The position numbers were made by a program, and so were the translations under genes. From assembly GCA_021383565.1 (NCBI GenBank), contig CP079699.1, forward strand, positions 1,488,001 through 1,552,000: 64,000 bases of DNA. The letters run 5' to 3'. Shown piece after piece: positions 1 through 7,603 of the stretch (positions are counted from its first letter, which is position 1; each line of letters begins with the position of its first letter). Origin of the DNA: Levilactobacillus brevis. Lineage in GTDB: Bacteria; Bacillota; Bacilli; Lactobacillales; Lactobacillaceae. Under the pieces are notes generated by a model, which saw only the letters and a list, made by a program, of their open reading frames with translations, was not told the origin of the DNA and did no database searches.

Positions 1-29
1 CAGTTGAGCTGGTTTGGCGCACTTTTTAA

Positions 30-542
30 TTATTGAACTTCTTCCCAAGCCGTGCGGTAAGCGGCCGCGGTCGTCTCATCGAAGGCCACCAACCGAACCG
101 ATTGCACAGTTGTCGTGTGGGCCAAAGCCGTCGCGATGGTCTGCGTTGCGATTCCCGCCGCTTCTTCCAGCGGATAGGCGTAGACGCCCGTGCTGATCGA
201 TGGAAAATCAACGGTCTGACAACCATACTTGCCAGCCAGAGCCAAACTATTCCGGTAACAGGCCGCTAGTAGCTCGGCTTCGTGCTGGTCACCACCGTGC
301 CAGACCGGTCCTGGCGTGTGAATCACCCATTTGGCCGGTAGCTTAAACCCGGGCGTAATCCGGGCCTCGCCGGTGGGGCACCCGTTAAAGGGCACACACG
401 CCGCGAACAGCTCTGGTCCCGCCGCGCGATGAATGGCCCCATCGACACCACCGCCACCTAACAACGTGGTATTGGCCGCATTAACGATGGCGTCAACGTG
501 ACTCTTCGTGATATCACCATGAATCACCGTAAACTTTGCCAT
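30..542 (-). CDS. Macro-domain ADP-ribose hydrolase, YmdB-like
   Basis: A 170-residue protein that is a single macro domain. The N-terminal part has the GDIT motif at residues 9-12, then the AIVNAANT segment from residue 18 running into a glycine-rich loop and GAIHRAAG. This arrangement binds ADP-ribose in the O-acetyl-ADP-ribose deacetylase (YmdB/MacroD) family. A second conserved loop, [11 protein letters not shown], lies near residue 115. Family members remove acetyl or ADP-ribosyl groups from ADP-ribose derivatives or proteins; the substrate here is unknown. Length is normal for a single-domain macro protein. The gene is followed closely upstream on the same strand by three small or unknown genes and is probably the last gene of that cluster. 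Family call is firm, biological substrate is not. Confidence 0.9.
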   Translation of the reverse strand: MAKFTVIHGDITKSHVDAIVNAANTTLLGGGGVDGAIHRAAGPELFAACVPFNGCPTGEARITPGFKLPAKWVIHTPGPVWHGGDQHEAELLAACYRNSLALAGKYGCQTVDFPSISTGVYAYPLEEAAGIATQTIATALAHTTTVQSVRLVAFDETTAAAYRTAWEEVQ

Positions 543-546
543 ATAC

Positions 547-801
547 TCACTCCTTTGACCACGGCCAGTGCCACCGATGCTTGGTTGGCGCTGGCGCCTT
601 GGCTTCTCGTGCTTTCAGGCGCTTCATGCCCTCCCGGTACGGGTTAGCATAGAGCGCGGATAAATTTAATTTTTGCGGGTCCGCCTTTGCCGCCGGTGCG
701 GTTCGAAACGGCCGCAAGTCCGTGTGACACTTGGGACACCGGTCATCGGTTGCCGTCACCGCCGCACCACAATGCGGACAGAACTTTAAGTCTTCAGCCA
801 T
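547..801 (-). CDS. Small zinc-ribbon protein
   Basis: An 84-residue soluble protein with an N-terminal zinc ribbon: CPHC at residues 8-11 and CPKC at 23-26, the usual spacing for a four-cysteine zinc knuckle. The rest is basic and proline/alanine rich with a Trp-rich C-terminus (RWHWPWSKE). Such ribbons in lactobacilli are generally of unknown function. It starts 11 bases after the next gene upstream ends, and ends 4 bases before the macro-domain gene begins, so all are probably co-transcribed. No function is assigned beyond zinc binding. Confidence 0.75.
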   Translation of the reverse strand: MAEDLKFCPHCGAAVTATDDRCPKCHTDLRPFRTAPAAKADPQKLNLSALYANPYREGMKRLKAREAKAPAPTKHRWHWPWSKE

Positions 802-812
802 GTTGGTCCTCC

Positions 813-1139
813 CTACTTCGGCTGCTGATGTTGCTGGTTACGTTGCCGCCGCTTCTGGGCGTTGACGACCTCTTCCAAGGCCGCTTGCTTCTGTTCTTCC
901 GCCCGACGTTTGGCCGCGGCCACCTGTCTCTGCGCCGCGAGTTGCCGGCGCCGTCGGCTACGATCGCTTAAAAAGCTCCACACACCAACGGCCAGCAGTG
1001 CCAGCACAATCTGGACTGGCACCAATGTCCAGTCGGGGTGCTTCACCATGAACAAATTATACGCAATCAAGAGGATGGACATGGCGCCCACCACCGACAA
1101 CGCATCGCGTAGCCAGCGCGGCATCTTTTTGACTTTCAT
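813..1139 (-). CDS. Small membrane protein with basic cytoplasmic tail
   Basis: A 108-residue protein of unknown function. Residues about 14-32 and 38-56 are hydrophobic and look like two transmembrane helices joined by a short polar loop. The remainder, from residue 58, is a very basic, Gln/Ala/Arg-rich helix that could form a coiled coil (RRRRRQLAAQRQVAAAKRR). It lies between the zinc-ribbon gene and the 388-residue repeat protein with gaps of about 11-12 bases, which suggests one transcription unit. I do not recognise a family. Confidence 0.65.
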   Translation of the reverse strand: MKVKKMPRWLRDALSVVGAMSILLIAYNLFMVKHPDWTLVPVQIVLALLAVGVWSFLSDRSRRRRQLAAQRQVAAAKRRAEEQKQAALEEVVNAQKRRQRNQQHQQPK

Positions 1140-1151
1140 GGTTACAACTCC

Positions 1152-2318
1152 TTACAAGTCGCCTTCCACACGCAATTGCCGCTCCACCAGGTAGGCGTCC
1201 AAGTATCCGAAGGCCACCTCATCAACGTCGCTGATCCGATAGACCTTGCCAACTTGGTCGAGCTGATTGTCCGCCACCTCGTGGAAGATGAACCGCTCAC
1301 CGCCGACCTGACTGGGATAACCCAGTAACGTGGTGCTGTCGTGTAACTTCAACCGAATGATGGTCCGAAAGGCCGCCGCCTGATTCAACCGAGCGCTAAA
1401 TTGGTCGACGGTCGGATCAAACAGTCGCTCATCGTTTAAGACCGGCTGGATCTGCTGTTGCTGCGACCGATTCAATAGGGAGAAGAGTCGCATGGTCTGC
1501 AGGTAGTCCGACTCGAGCACCACCGCGTGCAGCTCGGTCAACCGCATCACGGTATAGCCACCGAACTGTCCGGTCATGTCGATCAGGTTCATAATCACCG
1601 CATTCTTGGTGACCGTGTTAATCCGCCCCACGAAGAAGAGGTCTTGATCGTGGCTCGGCACCAAGGCCACCAGTGAATCACGACCGGCCAGTTGTTGCAA
1701 CGTCGCTGGAATCAGATCCGCTGCCGTTACTTCTTTAGTCGCAATGTGCGAGAGTTTTCGCAGACGGGGTGCCGCGATGCCTTGTAAGGTCAATTCCTTA
1801 CCTTGGAACTCGATGACCTCCAACTCGGCTGGATTTAACGTAAACGTGGCCTGATCCGTGTAGTCGAACTTGTTCAGTAACTGAATCGTGACCTGATCGC
1901 CCGCCACACTGGTCACCAACCCCTCGTAGAAGTGGTCGTCGTTTTTCACCACCAACATCAACACCAAGCGGTCAACCCACGCGTGGCTTAACACTTGCCG
2001 GCGCAAATCACGCTGACCATCGAAACGCATGGTAAGTCCCCCGGCCTGGACGAACTGCTCTTCTTGCGCCGTTTGAATCCGAAAGGCCATGTTATCCAAA
2101 TCATCGCTCGAAAATTCCACTTCGTCGATCACCGCAACGTCCAGGAACACGGCGCCGTCCGGTAATCCAAAATCATCAAAAGTGGCAAGGATGATGCCAG
2201 TATCGCTGACTGCCGTCACGTAACCGGTATACACAACGTCTTGATTGGTCTGATAAACATTGACTAAGATGTGCTGTGCCAATGCCCGGTTTAAATCATT
2301 CATGATTGAATTCAACAT
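1152..2318 (-). CDS. Unknown protein with four Sm-like beta repeats
   Basis: A 388-residue soluble, acidic protein I cannot assign to a named family. It contains four degenerate repeats, starting near residues 18, 119, 217 and 318. Each has the pattern: hydrophobic strand, a Y/F-x-G turn (VYTGYV, FYEGLV, FFVGRI, TLLGYP), a hydrophobic strand, a polar loop with D/F, and a closing strand ending in L-x-x-V/I-x-x-V-E/A-F. This alternation resembles an Sm/Lsm or Hfq-type five-strand barrel, so the protein may be four fused barrels. That is inference from pattern only. It is the first gene of a four-gene minus-strand cluster and has a GGGGG ribosome binding site before its ATG. Confidence 0.7.
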   Translation of the reverse strand: MLNSIMNDLNRALAQHILVNVYQTNQDVVYTGYVTAVSDTGIILATFDDFGLPDGAVFLDVAVIDEVEFSSDDLDNMAFRIQTAQEEQFVQAGGLTMRFDGQRDLRRQVLSHAWVDRLVLMLVVKNDDHFYEGLVTSVAGDQVTIQLLNKFDYTDQATFTLNPAELEVIEFQGKELTLQGIAAPRLRKLSHIATKEVTAADLIPATLQQLAGRDSLVALVPSHDQDLFFVGRINTVTKNAVIMNLIDMTGQFGGYTVMRLTELHAVVLESDYLQTMRLFSLLNRSQQQQIQPVLNDERLFDPTVDQFSARLNQAAAFRTIIRLKLHDSTTLLGYPSQVGGERFIFHEVADNQLDQVGKVYRISDVDEVAFGYLDAYLVERQLRVEGDL

Positions 2319-2444
2319 GACGACCCCCTTTTTGATTGTCTATCGGGCTCACGGTAGACCGTTCACCCGCAACTTATTTCTACTGTTCTGAAAAGCTTAT
2401 CATATCTGACTTAAAATAGCTCGTGAACCGCCATCAAATTTTGA

Positions 2445-3419
2445 CTAAGAAACCGCCGTACTCAGATATTCCGCCAGCCGTTCTCCCTGTAAGCCTGCGC
2501 TAAGGCCGACCAGCAACTTAATCCGGGCTTTTTGTCCGTTTAATCCCTGGCATAGCATCAGCCCCATCTTCCGCAGCTCAATGCCGCCACCCTGGTAATC
2601 ATAGATGTCCTCGGCAACGCCATTATAACACCGGGAAACCAGGACTAGCGGAATATGGTGGTCGAGTAGCTGTTGAATGGCCGGTAAGGTAACTGGCGGT
2701 AAATTCCCGGCACCCAGGCCCTCAATCACGATCCCCGCCGTCTGGTCATTATCCAACGCTTCAAACAGGCTGGCGTCCATCCCCGCGTAGGCTTTCAACA
2801 GGTAGACGTGGTCAACCACGTGGTCAATGTCGCAGACGGCTTCACGAATGAGTTGTTGGAAGTAAATCGGATGCCCCTTTGCCACTAAACCGATGGGGCC
2901 AAAGGTTGGTGTCCGGAACGTGGCAACGTTGGTGGTGTGGGTCTTGGTCACGTAGCGAGCGGTGTGAATCTCATCGTTCATGACCACCATGACCCCATTG
3001 CCCCGTGAGGCATCGTCTGCGGCCACTTCGATCGCTGTCTGAAAGTTATACAGACCATCGGAGCCAACCTCGTTAGACGAGCGCATAGCCCCCGTTACGA
3101 CGACAGGAATCGTGCTGGGCAGGGTCAGATCGAGAAAGTACGCCGTTTCTTCCAGCGTATCGGTCCCGTGGGTAATAACCACCCCATCGATGCCGTCTCG
3201 TTCGCCCTGATTAATCCGTTGCTTAATTTTCAGCATTTCCACCGGCGTCACGTGGGGGGATGGCAGGTTAAAGAGCTCGTCGGTAATCAGCTCGACGCGT
3301 CCTTCCATGATGGTTTCTTGCTGAGCGATGGGGTTCTCCGCGTTAGGCACGACCTCGCCCTTTTCATTTTGAGACATAGAGATGGTGCCACCGGTATGGA
3401 TGGCCAAGATTTTCTTCAT
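2445..3419 (-). CDS. ansA: L-asparaginase, type I (cytoplasmic)
   Basis: Hydrolyses asparagine to aspartate and ammonia. The N-terminus is MKKILAIHTGGTISM, carrying the catalytic threonine in the TGGTIS motif, and a second motif, HGTDTLEETA, lies near residue 85 with the second catalytic Thr-Asp pair. Length of 324 residues and absence of a signal peptide indicate the cytoplasmic enzyme. I start at the ATG at 3419 rather than an in-frame codon nine residues earlier, because the ribosome binding site GAAAGAAG ends 9-10 bases before it and the earlier start would lie inside the inserted IS. The IS30 copy lies immediately upstream and separates the gene from its apparent original promoter, so expression now depends on reading through from the IS or on a new promoter. 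Confidence 0.92.
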   Translation of the reverse strand: MKKILAIHTGGTISMSQNEKGEVVPNAENPIAQQETIMEGRVELITDELFNLPSPHVTPVEMLKIKQRINQGERDGIDGVVITHGTDTLEETAYFLDLTLPSTIPVVVTGAMRSSNEVGSDGLYNFQTAIEVAADDASRGNGVMVVMNDEIHTARYVTKTHTTNVATFRTPTFGPIGLVAKGHPIYFQQLIREAVCDIDHVVDHVYLLKAYAGMDASLFEALDNDQTAGIVIEGLGAGNLPPVTLPAIQQLLDHHIPLVLVSRCYNGVAEDIYDYQGGGIELRKMGLMLCQGLNGQKARIKLLVGLSAGLQGERLAEYLSTAVS

Positions 3420-3428
3420 TACCGTCAA

Positions 3429-4652
3429 CTTCTTTCGCAACCCCAATTGTCAAATCAAGTGCAACACAGGACAGTAAGGCGTAAGCATAACCGGATGCAT
3501 GTTCTTGAAGACCTGTGTTTTGAAGACCTGGGCGGCGCTAGCATAGCCCAGGGATTTACGTAAGCGATGGTTAAGTGCGTTTTGAATGGCTTGGATCGTT
3601 GGTAGATCAAAGTTCTTGAGAGAGATGCCCTTCGGAATGTACTCACGGATGAGACCGTTGAGATTCTCATTAGACCCTCGTTCAGAGGGCGTATAAGGAT
3701 GAGCGAAGTAAACTTTGGTTCCTTGGACCTGATCTAGCTCGGCAAATTCACTGCCATTGTCAAATGTGATTGACTGGAAGTTCTTAGGACCATAGGCCGT
3801 AATGACCCCTTGAAGTGCCTGGCGGCAAGTGTCAGCGTGGTAGTCAGGAATCTTAACGATGATTTCAAAACGACTGACACGCTCGGTTAATGTCATCAGT
3901 GCGGGCTCGCTAGCAACCCGCTTGCCCTTAACTAGGTCTCCTTCCCAGTCACCCACCAAGATGCGTTGGTCGACGATAGCTGGTCGCTCATCGATTGAGC
4001 TACCCAATATCTTCTTATTCTTTCGGGAGCGAGTTCGACGAGTGCTCTTTACTCGGCGACGAAGCTTGACTGGTAAATCAGCGTTACAGAGGTCGAGATA
4101 ACCTAAATCAATGTACCGATAAACCGTGGGGGTCGATGGACACGGCTTGTCCGGATAAAGTTGATGGAATCGGTGGACGAAGCTATCGACACTATCGACT
4201 CTAATCTTGGTTTTGAGTGCTTGGACTAACAGCTTGAAGAAGAGCCAGCAACGCTTTAGTAAACCCTTAGAATGGCATTTAAGGCGGTCTTTTTCATAGA
4301 CAGCCTGTCCTGCTTCAGCAAAATATTGATAGTATGGCAGATAGTCGGAGTTAAGCTGGCGAACCGTGCCACGCTTGATTTCGCGTGAGATAGTACTGGG
4401 ATTTCGATGAAGATTACGAGCAATTTGGCGAACAGATTGGTGGTCCTTCAAGAACGCTTCAATTTGGCCACGCTCTTCGGCAGAGAGTTGTTGGTAAGTA
4501 ATGGTAGTGGTATGATTTGACTGGGTCATGGAGATACCTCTTTCTTTTTGGTTTGGTCGCTTAAAAGTATAGGTCTCCATGGCCTATTTGTTTACCCTTA
4601 ATGTCTTAAGGGGTGTTGCACTTCAATTTTAAATCGGGCACTTCTTTCGCAA
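3429..4652. mobile_element. IS30-family insertion with 12-bp direct repeats
   Basis: The element covers about 3441-4640 (1200 bp). Its ends form an imperfect inverted repeat of about 27 bp: the inner 11 bases AAGTGCAACAC are identical at 3457-3467 and, inverted, near 4611-4621, and the outer 16 bases match at about 10 positions. Directly outside lie two identical 12-base sequences, CTTCTTTCGCAA, at 3429-3440 and 4641-4652, read here as the target-site duplication. IS30 elements usually duplicate only 2-3 bp, so 12 bp is unusual. Joining the flanks restores a plausible ansA leader. Confidence 0.8.
3450..4529 (-). CDS. IS30-family transposase
   Basis: DDE transposase that moves the surrounding IS. 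The N-terminal helix-turn-helix region includes LSAEERGQIEAFLKDH and SVRQIARNLHRNPSTISREI, typical of IS30 proteins. The catalytic region shows DWEGDLV (first Asp), TFDNGSEF (second Asp) and ERGSNENLNGLIREY (Glu). The start at 4529 follows an AGAGGT ribosome binding site and gives 359 residues; a longer reading from 4580 lacks such a site. The stop codon lies inside the left terminal repeat. The frame is intact, so the copy may be active. It is transcribed toward ansA, the downstream gene. Confidence 0.93.
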   Translation of the reverse strand: MTQSNHTTTITYQQLSAEERGQIEAFLKDHQSVRQIARNLHRNPSTISREIKRGTVRQLNSDYLPYYQYFAEAGQAVYEKDRLKCHSKGLLKRCWLFFKLLVQALKTKIRVDSVDSFVHRFHQLYPDKPCPSTPTVYRYIDLGYLDLCNADLPVKLRRRVKSTRRTRSRKNKKILGSSIDERPAIVDQRILVGDWEGDLVKGKRVASEPALMTLTERVSRFEIIVKIPDYHADTCRQALQGVITAYGPKNFQSITFDNGSEFAELDQVQGTKVYFAHPYTPSERGSNENLNGLIREYIPKGISLKNFDLPTIQAIQNALNHRLRKSLGYASAAQVFKTQVFKNMHPVMLTPYCPVLHLI

Positions 4653-4668
4653 AAGATTTCTTGTCCAC

Positions 4669-4674
4669 ATTGTA
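4669..4674 (-). promoter_or_regulatory. Probable original ansA -10 element, cut off by the IS
   Basis: TACAAT on the minus strand. In the sequence rebuilt without the IS this lies about 50 bases before the asparaginase ATG, a normal position. No good -35 is visible, so this is tentative. Confidence 0.35.
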
Positions 4675-4724
4675 CCTTATTTGCTGTAGAATTTAGTTAG
4701 AATTAGGAAAGGATGTTCGGAAAA

Positions 4725-4874
4725 ATGGCTAAAAAAGATGAAAGCGCTAAACCCTACCGTCCTGGTGTGGTCGTCCACCCTAAAAAATATAGTAACTCCG
4801 GCGGCGTGGCCGACTGGGGACCGCTGCTGGCCTGGTTTAGCAGCATTTTCAAGAAACTATGGCACCGGCATTAG
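4725..4874 (+). CDS. Small protein of 49 residues, unknown
   Basis: A short frame starting MAKKDESAKPYRPG and ending FKKLWHRH, preceded by a good ribosome binding site, GGAAAGGA at 4706-4713. The first half is basic and polar; residues 31-44 (WGPLLAWFSSIF) are hydrophobic and amphipathic, ending in a basic tail, so it may associate with the membrane. It lies between the IS30 element and the guanine riboswitch. I recognise no family. The initiation region and composition favour a real gene. Confidence 0.55.
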   Translation: MAKKDESAKPYRPGVVVHPKKYSNSGGVADWGPLLAWFSSIFKKLWHRH

Positions 4875-4949
4875 AAATCTGCAAGGGGTGTTGTTTTTTC
4901 CATTTTCTCGTGGTAAAGTAAACAACATTCAATTCAAAAAAATAAGTGA

Positions 4950-5019
4950 TTGCCTATATAATGCCAAGATAAGGTTGGCGAGTTTCTACCCAGAGCCGTA
5001 AACTCTGGACTATAAGCAA
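4950..5019 (+). promoter_or_regulatory. Guanine-class purine riboswitch aptamer
   Basis: The aptamer shows all the hallmarks of the purine family: TATAATG in J1/2, GTTTCTACC in J2/3, and CCGTAAA in the P3 loop. P1 is formed by TTGCCTATA at about 4950 with TATAAGCAA at about 5011-5019. P2 uses GCCAA/TTGGC and P3 uses CCAGAG/CTCTGG. The specificity base, first pyrimidine of ACTAT after P3, is C, so guanine/hypoxanthine/xanthine rather than adenine is the expected ligand. It precedes an expression-platform terminator and a purine permease, so high guanine should turn the permease off. Confidence 0.92.
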
Positions 5020-5028
5020 ATTGAGGAC

Positions 5029-5104
5029 GAAACTCTTTTTGCCGATGAAAAGAGTTCGTCGGTAGAGTTTTCAGAAAGCCCCCTTTTTGCAAGGGAGCTT
5101 TTTT
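5029..5104 (+). terminator. Riboswitch expression platform with terminator
   Basis: A first hairpin pairs AACTCTTTT with AAAAGAGTT (about 5031-5056). A second, AGCCCCCTT with AAGGGAGCT at about 5077-5099, is followed by a run of T and is the intrinsic terminator. The 3' strand of aptamer P3 (AACTCTGG) resembles the sequence used by the first hairpin, so an antiterminator switch is plausible. Confidence 0.8.
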
Positions 5105-5159
5105 GTTTTCAATCGTTTTCTTGGCGGCGTATGGACATCACGAGAAGGAGGAACTTTTC

Positions 5160-6536
5160 TTGCAGTCCACTAAGTCCGCGAATACAGCGTCATCAGATAC
5201 CAGTCGACCACTGCCCATGTGGCGGGCGGCCATCCTTGGATTTCAGCATTTATTAGCCATGTATTCCGGTGACGTCATCGTGCCACTGTTGATTGGGGGC
5301 GCCCTGCACTTCAACGCCATGCAGATGGCCTACCTGATCAGCGCGGATATCTTCATGTGTGGGGTCGCAACCCTGCTTCAGCTCAAACGCACGCCGTTGA
5401 CTGGAATCGGGTTACCCGTGGTTCTGGGTTGTGCGGTGCAGGCCGTCACCCCCCTCAGCGCGATTGGTAATCAATATGGCGTCGGCGTGATGTACGGTGC
5501 CATTATCAGCGCCGGGATCTTCGTCTTTCTCAGCGCCGGTTGGTTCTCCAAGATTAAGCACTTCTTTCCACCGGTCGTGACCGGATCACTCATCACCATT
5601 ATCGGTTTTACACTGATTCCCGTGGGCTTTCAGGACCTCGGTGGCGGAGACGCGACCGCCAAGAACTTCGGCGATCCCAAGATGCTACTGGTTGGTTTCT
5701 TGACGATGGGAATTATCCTCGGGCTCAACGTCTTTGCTAAGGGCTTCCTGAAGTCTCTAGCGATTCTCGCCGGCATCCTAATCGGTACGTTGATTGCGAG
5801 TGCCATGGGGATGGTGTCACTCCGTGCGGTTGGTCAGGCCAGCTGGTTCCACCTGCCGCAATTCTTCTACTTCGGTACGCCCAAGTTCGAGTGGTCATCG
5901 ATTCTGACCATGATTCTGGTGTCACTAACGACCATGGTCGAGTCGACCGGCGTCTTCTTTGCCCTCGGTGAAATCACTGGTCGGCAAATTGGTGAACGAG
6001 ATTTGAAACGCGGCTACCGGGCCGAAGGAATTGCCGTGATTCTGGGCGGCCTGTTCAACACCTTCCCCTACTCGACGTTCTCGGAAAATGTGGGCGTCGT
6101 CCAACTGTCCGGCGTGAAGACCCGTAAGCCGCTGTACTTCTCAGCGCTATTCTTGATGCTGTTAGGCTTGCTACCCAAGATTGGGGCACTGGCAACCGTC
6201 ATTCCCGATGCCGTCCTAGGTGGCGCCATGATTGTGATGTTCGGCATGGTCGGGGTGCAGGGAATTCGGATGCTCCAACAGGTCGATTTCAAAGATAACA
6301 ATAACCTGTTGGTCTCCGCCATCTCCATCGGTCTGGGCCTCGGTGTCACGGTCTATCCGCAGATCTTCCAGGCGATGCCACAATCCCTTCAGATTGTACT
6401 GAACAACGGCGTCGTCATCGGCAGTTTCTCCGCGGTCATTTTAAATATTGTATTTAACATGCGGCCACACCGGGCGACTGCACCTGCAACTGCCCAAGCG
6501 CGGGTAAATACCGCCGCGCAACCGCAAAATAAATAA
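5160..6536 (+). CDS. pbuX: Xanthine/purine permease, NCS2 family
   Basis: Proton-coupled nucleobase importer of 458 residues with about 12-14 hydrophobic segments. The family signature region MVESTGVFFALGEITGR and the preceding QHLLAMYSGDVIVPLLIGGAL segment match NCS2 purine permeases of the PbuX/UapA type. I start at TTG 5160, which has AAGGAGG eight bases upstream; an in-frame start 19 codons earlier would lie in the riboswitch terminator. It is preceded by the guanine-class riboswitch, which supports xanthine or guanine as substrate over uracil. A terminator follows and the next gene has its own promoter, so it is probably monocistronic. Confidence 0.93.
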   Translation: MQSTKSANTASSDTSRPLPMWRAAILGFQHLLAMYSGDVIVPLLIGGALHFNAMQMAYLISADIFMCGVATLLQLKRTPLTGIGLPVVLGCAVQAVTPLSAIGNQYGVGVMYGAIISAGIFVFLSAGWFSKIKHFFPPVVTGSLITIIGFTLIPVGFQDLGGGDATAKNFGDPKMLLVGFLTMGIILGLNVFAKGFLKSLAILAGILIGTLIASAMGMVSLRAVGQASWFHLPQFFYFGTPKFEWSSILTMILVSLTTMVESTGVFFALGEITGRQIGERDLKRGYRAEGIAVILGGLFNTFPYSTFSENVGVVQLSGVKTRKPLYFSALFLMLLGLLPKIGALATVIPDAVLGGAMIVMFGMVGVQGIRMLQQVDFKDNNNLLVSAISIGLGLGVTVYPQIFQAMPQSLQIVLNNGVVIGSFSAVILNIVFNMRPHRATAPATAQARVNTAAQPQNK

Positions 6537-6560
6537 TTGCGTCATCGTTGTCCGTCACTT

Positions 6561-6602
6561 AGCCGATAACCGGGTCCTTTGCCTGGGTTATCGACTTTTT
6601 TC
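6561..6602 (+). terminator. Terminator after the purine permease
   Basis: Hairpin with arms CGATAACCGGG and CCTGGGTTATCG, followed by CTTTTTTC. Confidence 0.85.
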
Positions 6603-6645
6603 TTACATTAATTCGCCCCATCCCCAGCGGTCCACGCGGCTTCCT

Positions 6646-6674
6646 TTGGGATTCATGGCCGGTTCGCGTATAAT
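6646..6674 (+). promoter_or_regulatory. Promoter of the ABC exporter operon
   Basis: TTGGGA at 6646-6651, 17-base spacer, perfect TATAAT at 6669-6674. The ATPase ATG follows 33 bases downstream with an AGAGGAG ribosome binding site. Confidence 0.7.
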
Positions 6675-6706
6675 GTGGGTATTAACTGCGAAGAGGAGCA
6701 CGACAT

Positions 6707-7603
6707 ATGCTAAGTATTCAGCACATCAGCAAGCAATTCGGTCCCGTCAAGGCCCTGAATGACGTCAGTTTTGAGGTCCCCAACGGTCAGATTCTGGGCT
6801 TGATTGGTCAAAACGGTGCGGGTAAGTCGACCACCTTTCATAGCATCTTGAATTTTATTAAATACGACGGCACCATCCGCTGGCAAGGACAACCCTTATC
6901 GCCGGCCGATTTCGATACGATTGGCTACCTCCCTGAGGAACGGAGCCTGATGACCAAGTTAACCATTGAACAACAGATTATCTATCTGGCGCGGCTAAAG
7001 GATCAATCAGCCAAAGACATTCGACCACAGATTGACGACTGGCTGGGCCGCTTTGCCGTCAAGGGCACGCGGAAGAGTCGGATTAACGACCTGTCCAAGG
7101 GAAATCAGCAGAAGGTTCAACTGATCTGTACCTTGATTCATCACCCGAAGTTACTGATCCTAGATGAACCCTTTAGCGGCCTCGACCCGGTCAACGCCGA
7201 CCTGCTCAAGCAGGCGATTCTGACAGCCAGAGACGATGGTGCGGCGATTATCTTTTCCAGTCACGACATGGAAAACGTCTCGGAACTGTGCGATCAATTG
7301 GTCATGCTGCGGAAGGGCGACATGGTCCTTCAGGGCACGCTCAGCGAGGTCCGTAACCAATTTGGTAAGACCGAGCTCTATGTGACCACCGATTGGTCAG
7401 CCAAACGACTGGCTACACTCCCCAGTGTCGATCACGTCGACCAGCGTCAGCCCGGCCAATACCGTCTGCATTTGACGGACCCCGCAGCTGGTCCCGCCAT
7501 CTTCGCCGAACTGACCCAGGGCCACTACATCGAGGAGTTCAGCCAACAGCCGCCAACTCTCGACGAAATCTTCCGCATGAAAGTGAGTGAAGGCCATGCA
7601 TAA
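6707..7603 (+). CDS. ABC transporter ATP-binding protein (NatA/EcsA type)
   Basis: A 298-residue ATPase subunit. Walker A is GQNGAGKST near residues 34-42, the ABC signature appears as LSKGNQQK near residue 133, and Walker B is LLILDEPFSGLDP near residue 153, followed by the switch histidine in SSHDMENVSEL. The C-terminal extension resembles that of NatA/EcsA-type export ATPases. It overlaps the start of the permease gene by 8 bases, so the two are translationally coupled and form a half-size ABC-2 exporter. The substrate is unknown; NatAB-type sodium or drug export is possible but not shown. Confidence 0.92.
   Translation: MLSIQHISKQFGPVKALNDVSFEVPNGQILGLIGQNGAGKSTTFHSILNFIKYDGTIRWQGQPLSPADFDTIGYLPEERSLMTKLTIEQQIIYLARLKDQSAKDIRPQIDDWLGRFAVKGTRKSRINDLSKGNQQKVQLICTLIHHPKLLILDEPFSGLDPVNADLLKQAILTARDDGAAIIFSSHDMENVSELCDQLVMLRKGDMVLQGTLSEVRNQFGKTELYVTTDWSAKRLATLPSVDHVDQRQPGQYRLHLTDPAAGPAIFAELTQGHYIEEFSQQPPTLDEIFRMKVSEGHA

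Noticed and set aside
4738..5001. 87-codon plus-strand frame
   Set aside because: Runs into the riboswitch and overlaps the better-supported 49-residue gene in another frame.
4950..5019. Adenine or deoxyguanosine riboswitch
   Set aside because: The specificity base is C and the core follows the standard guanine form.
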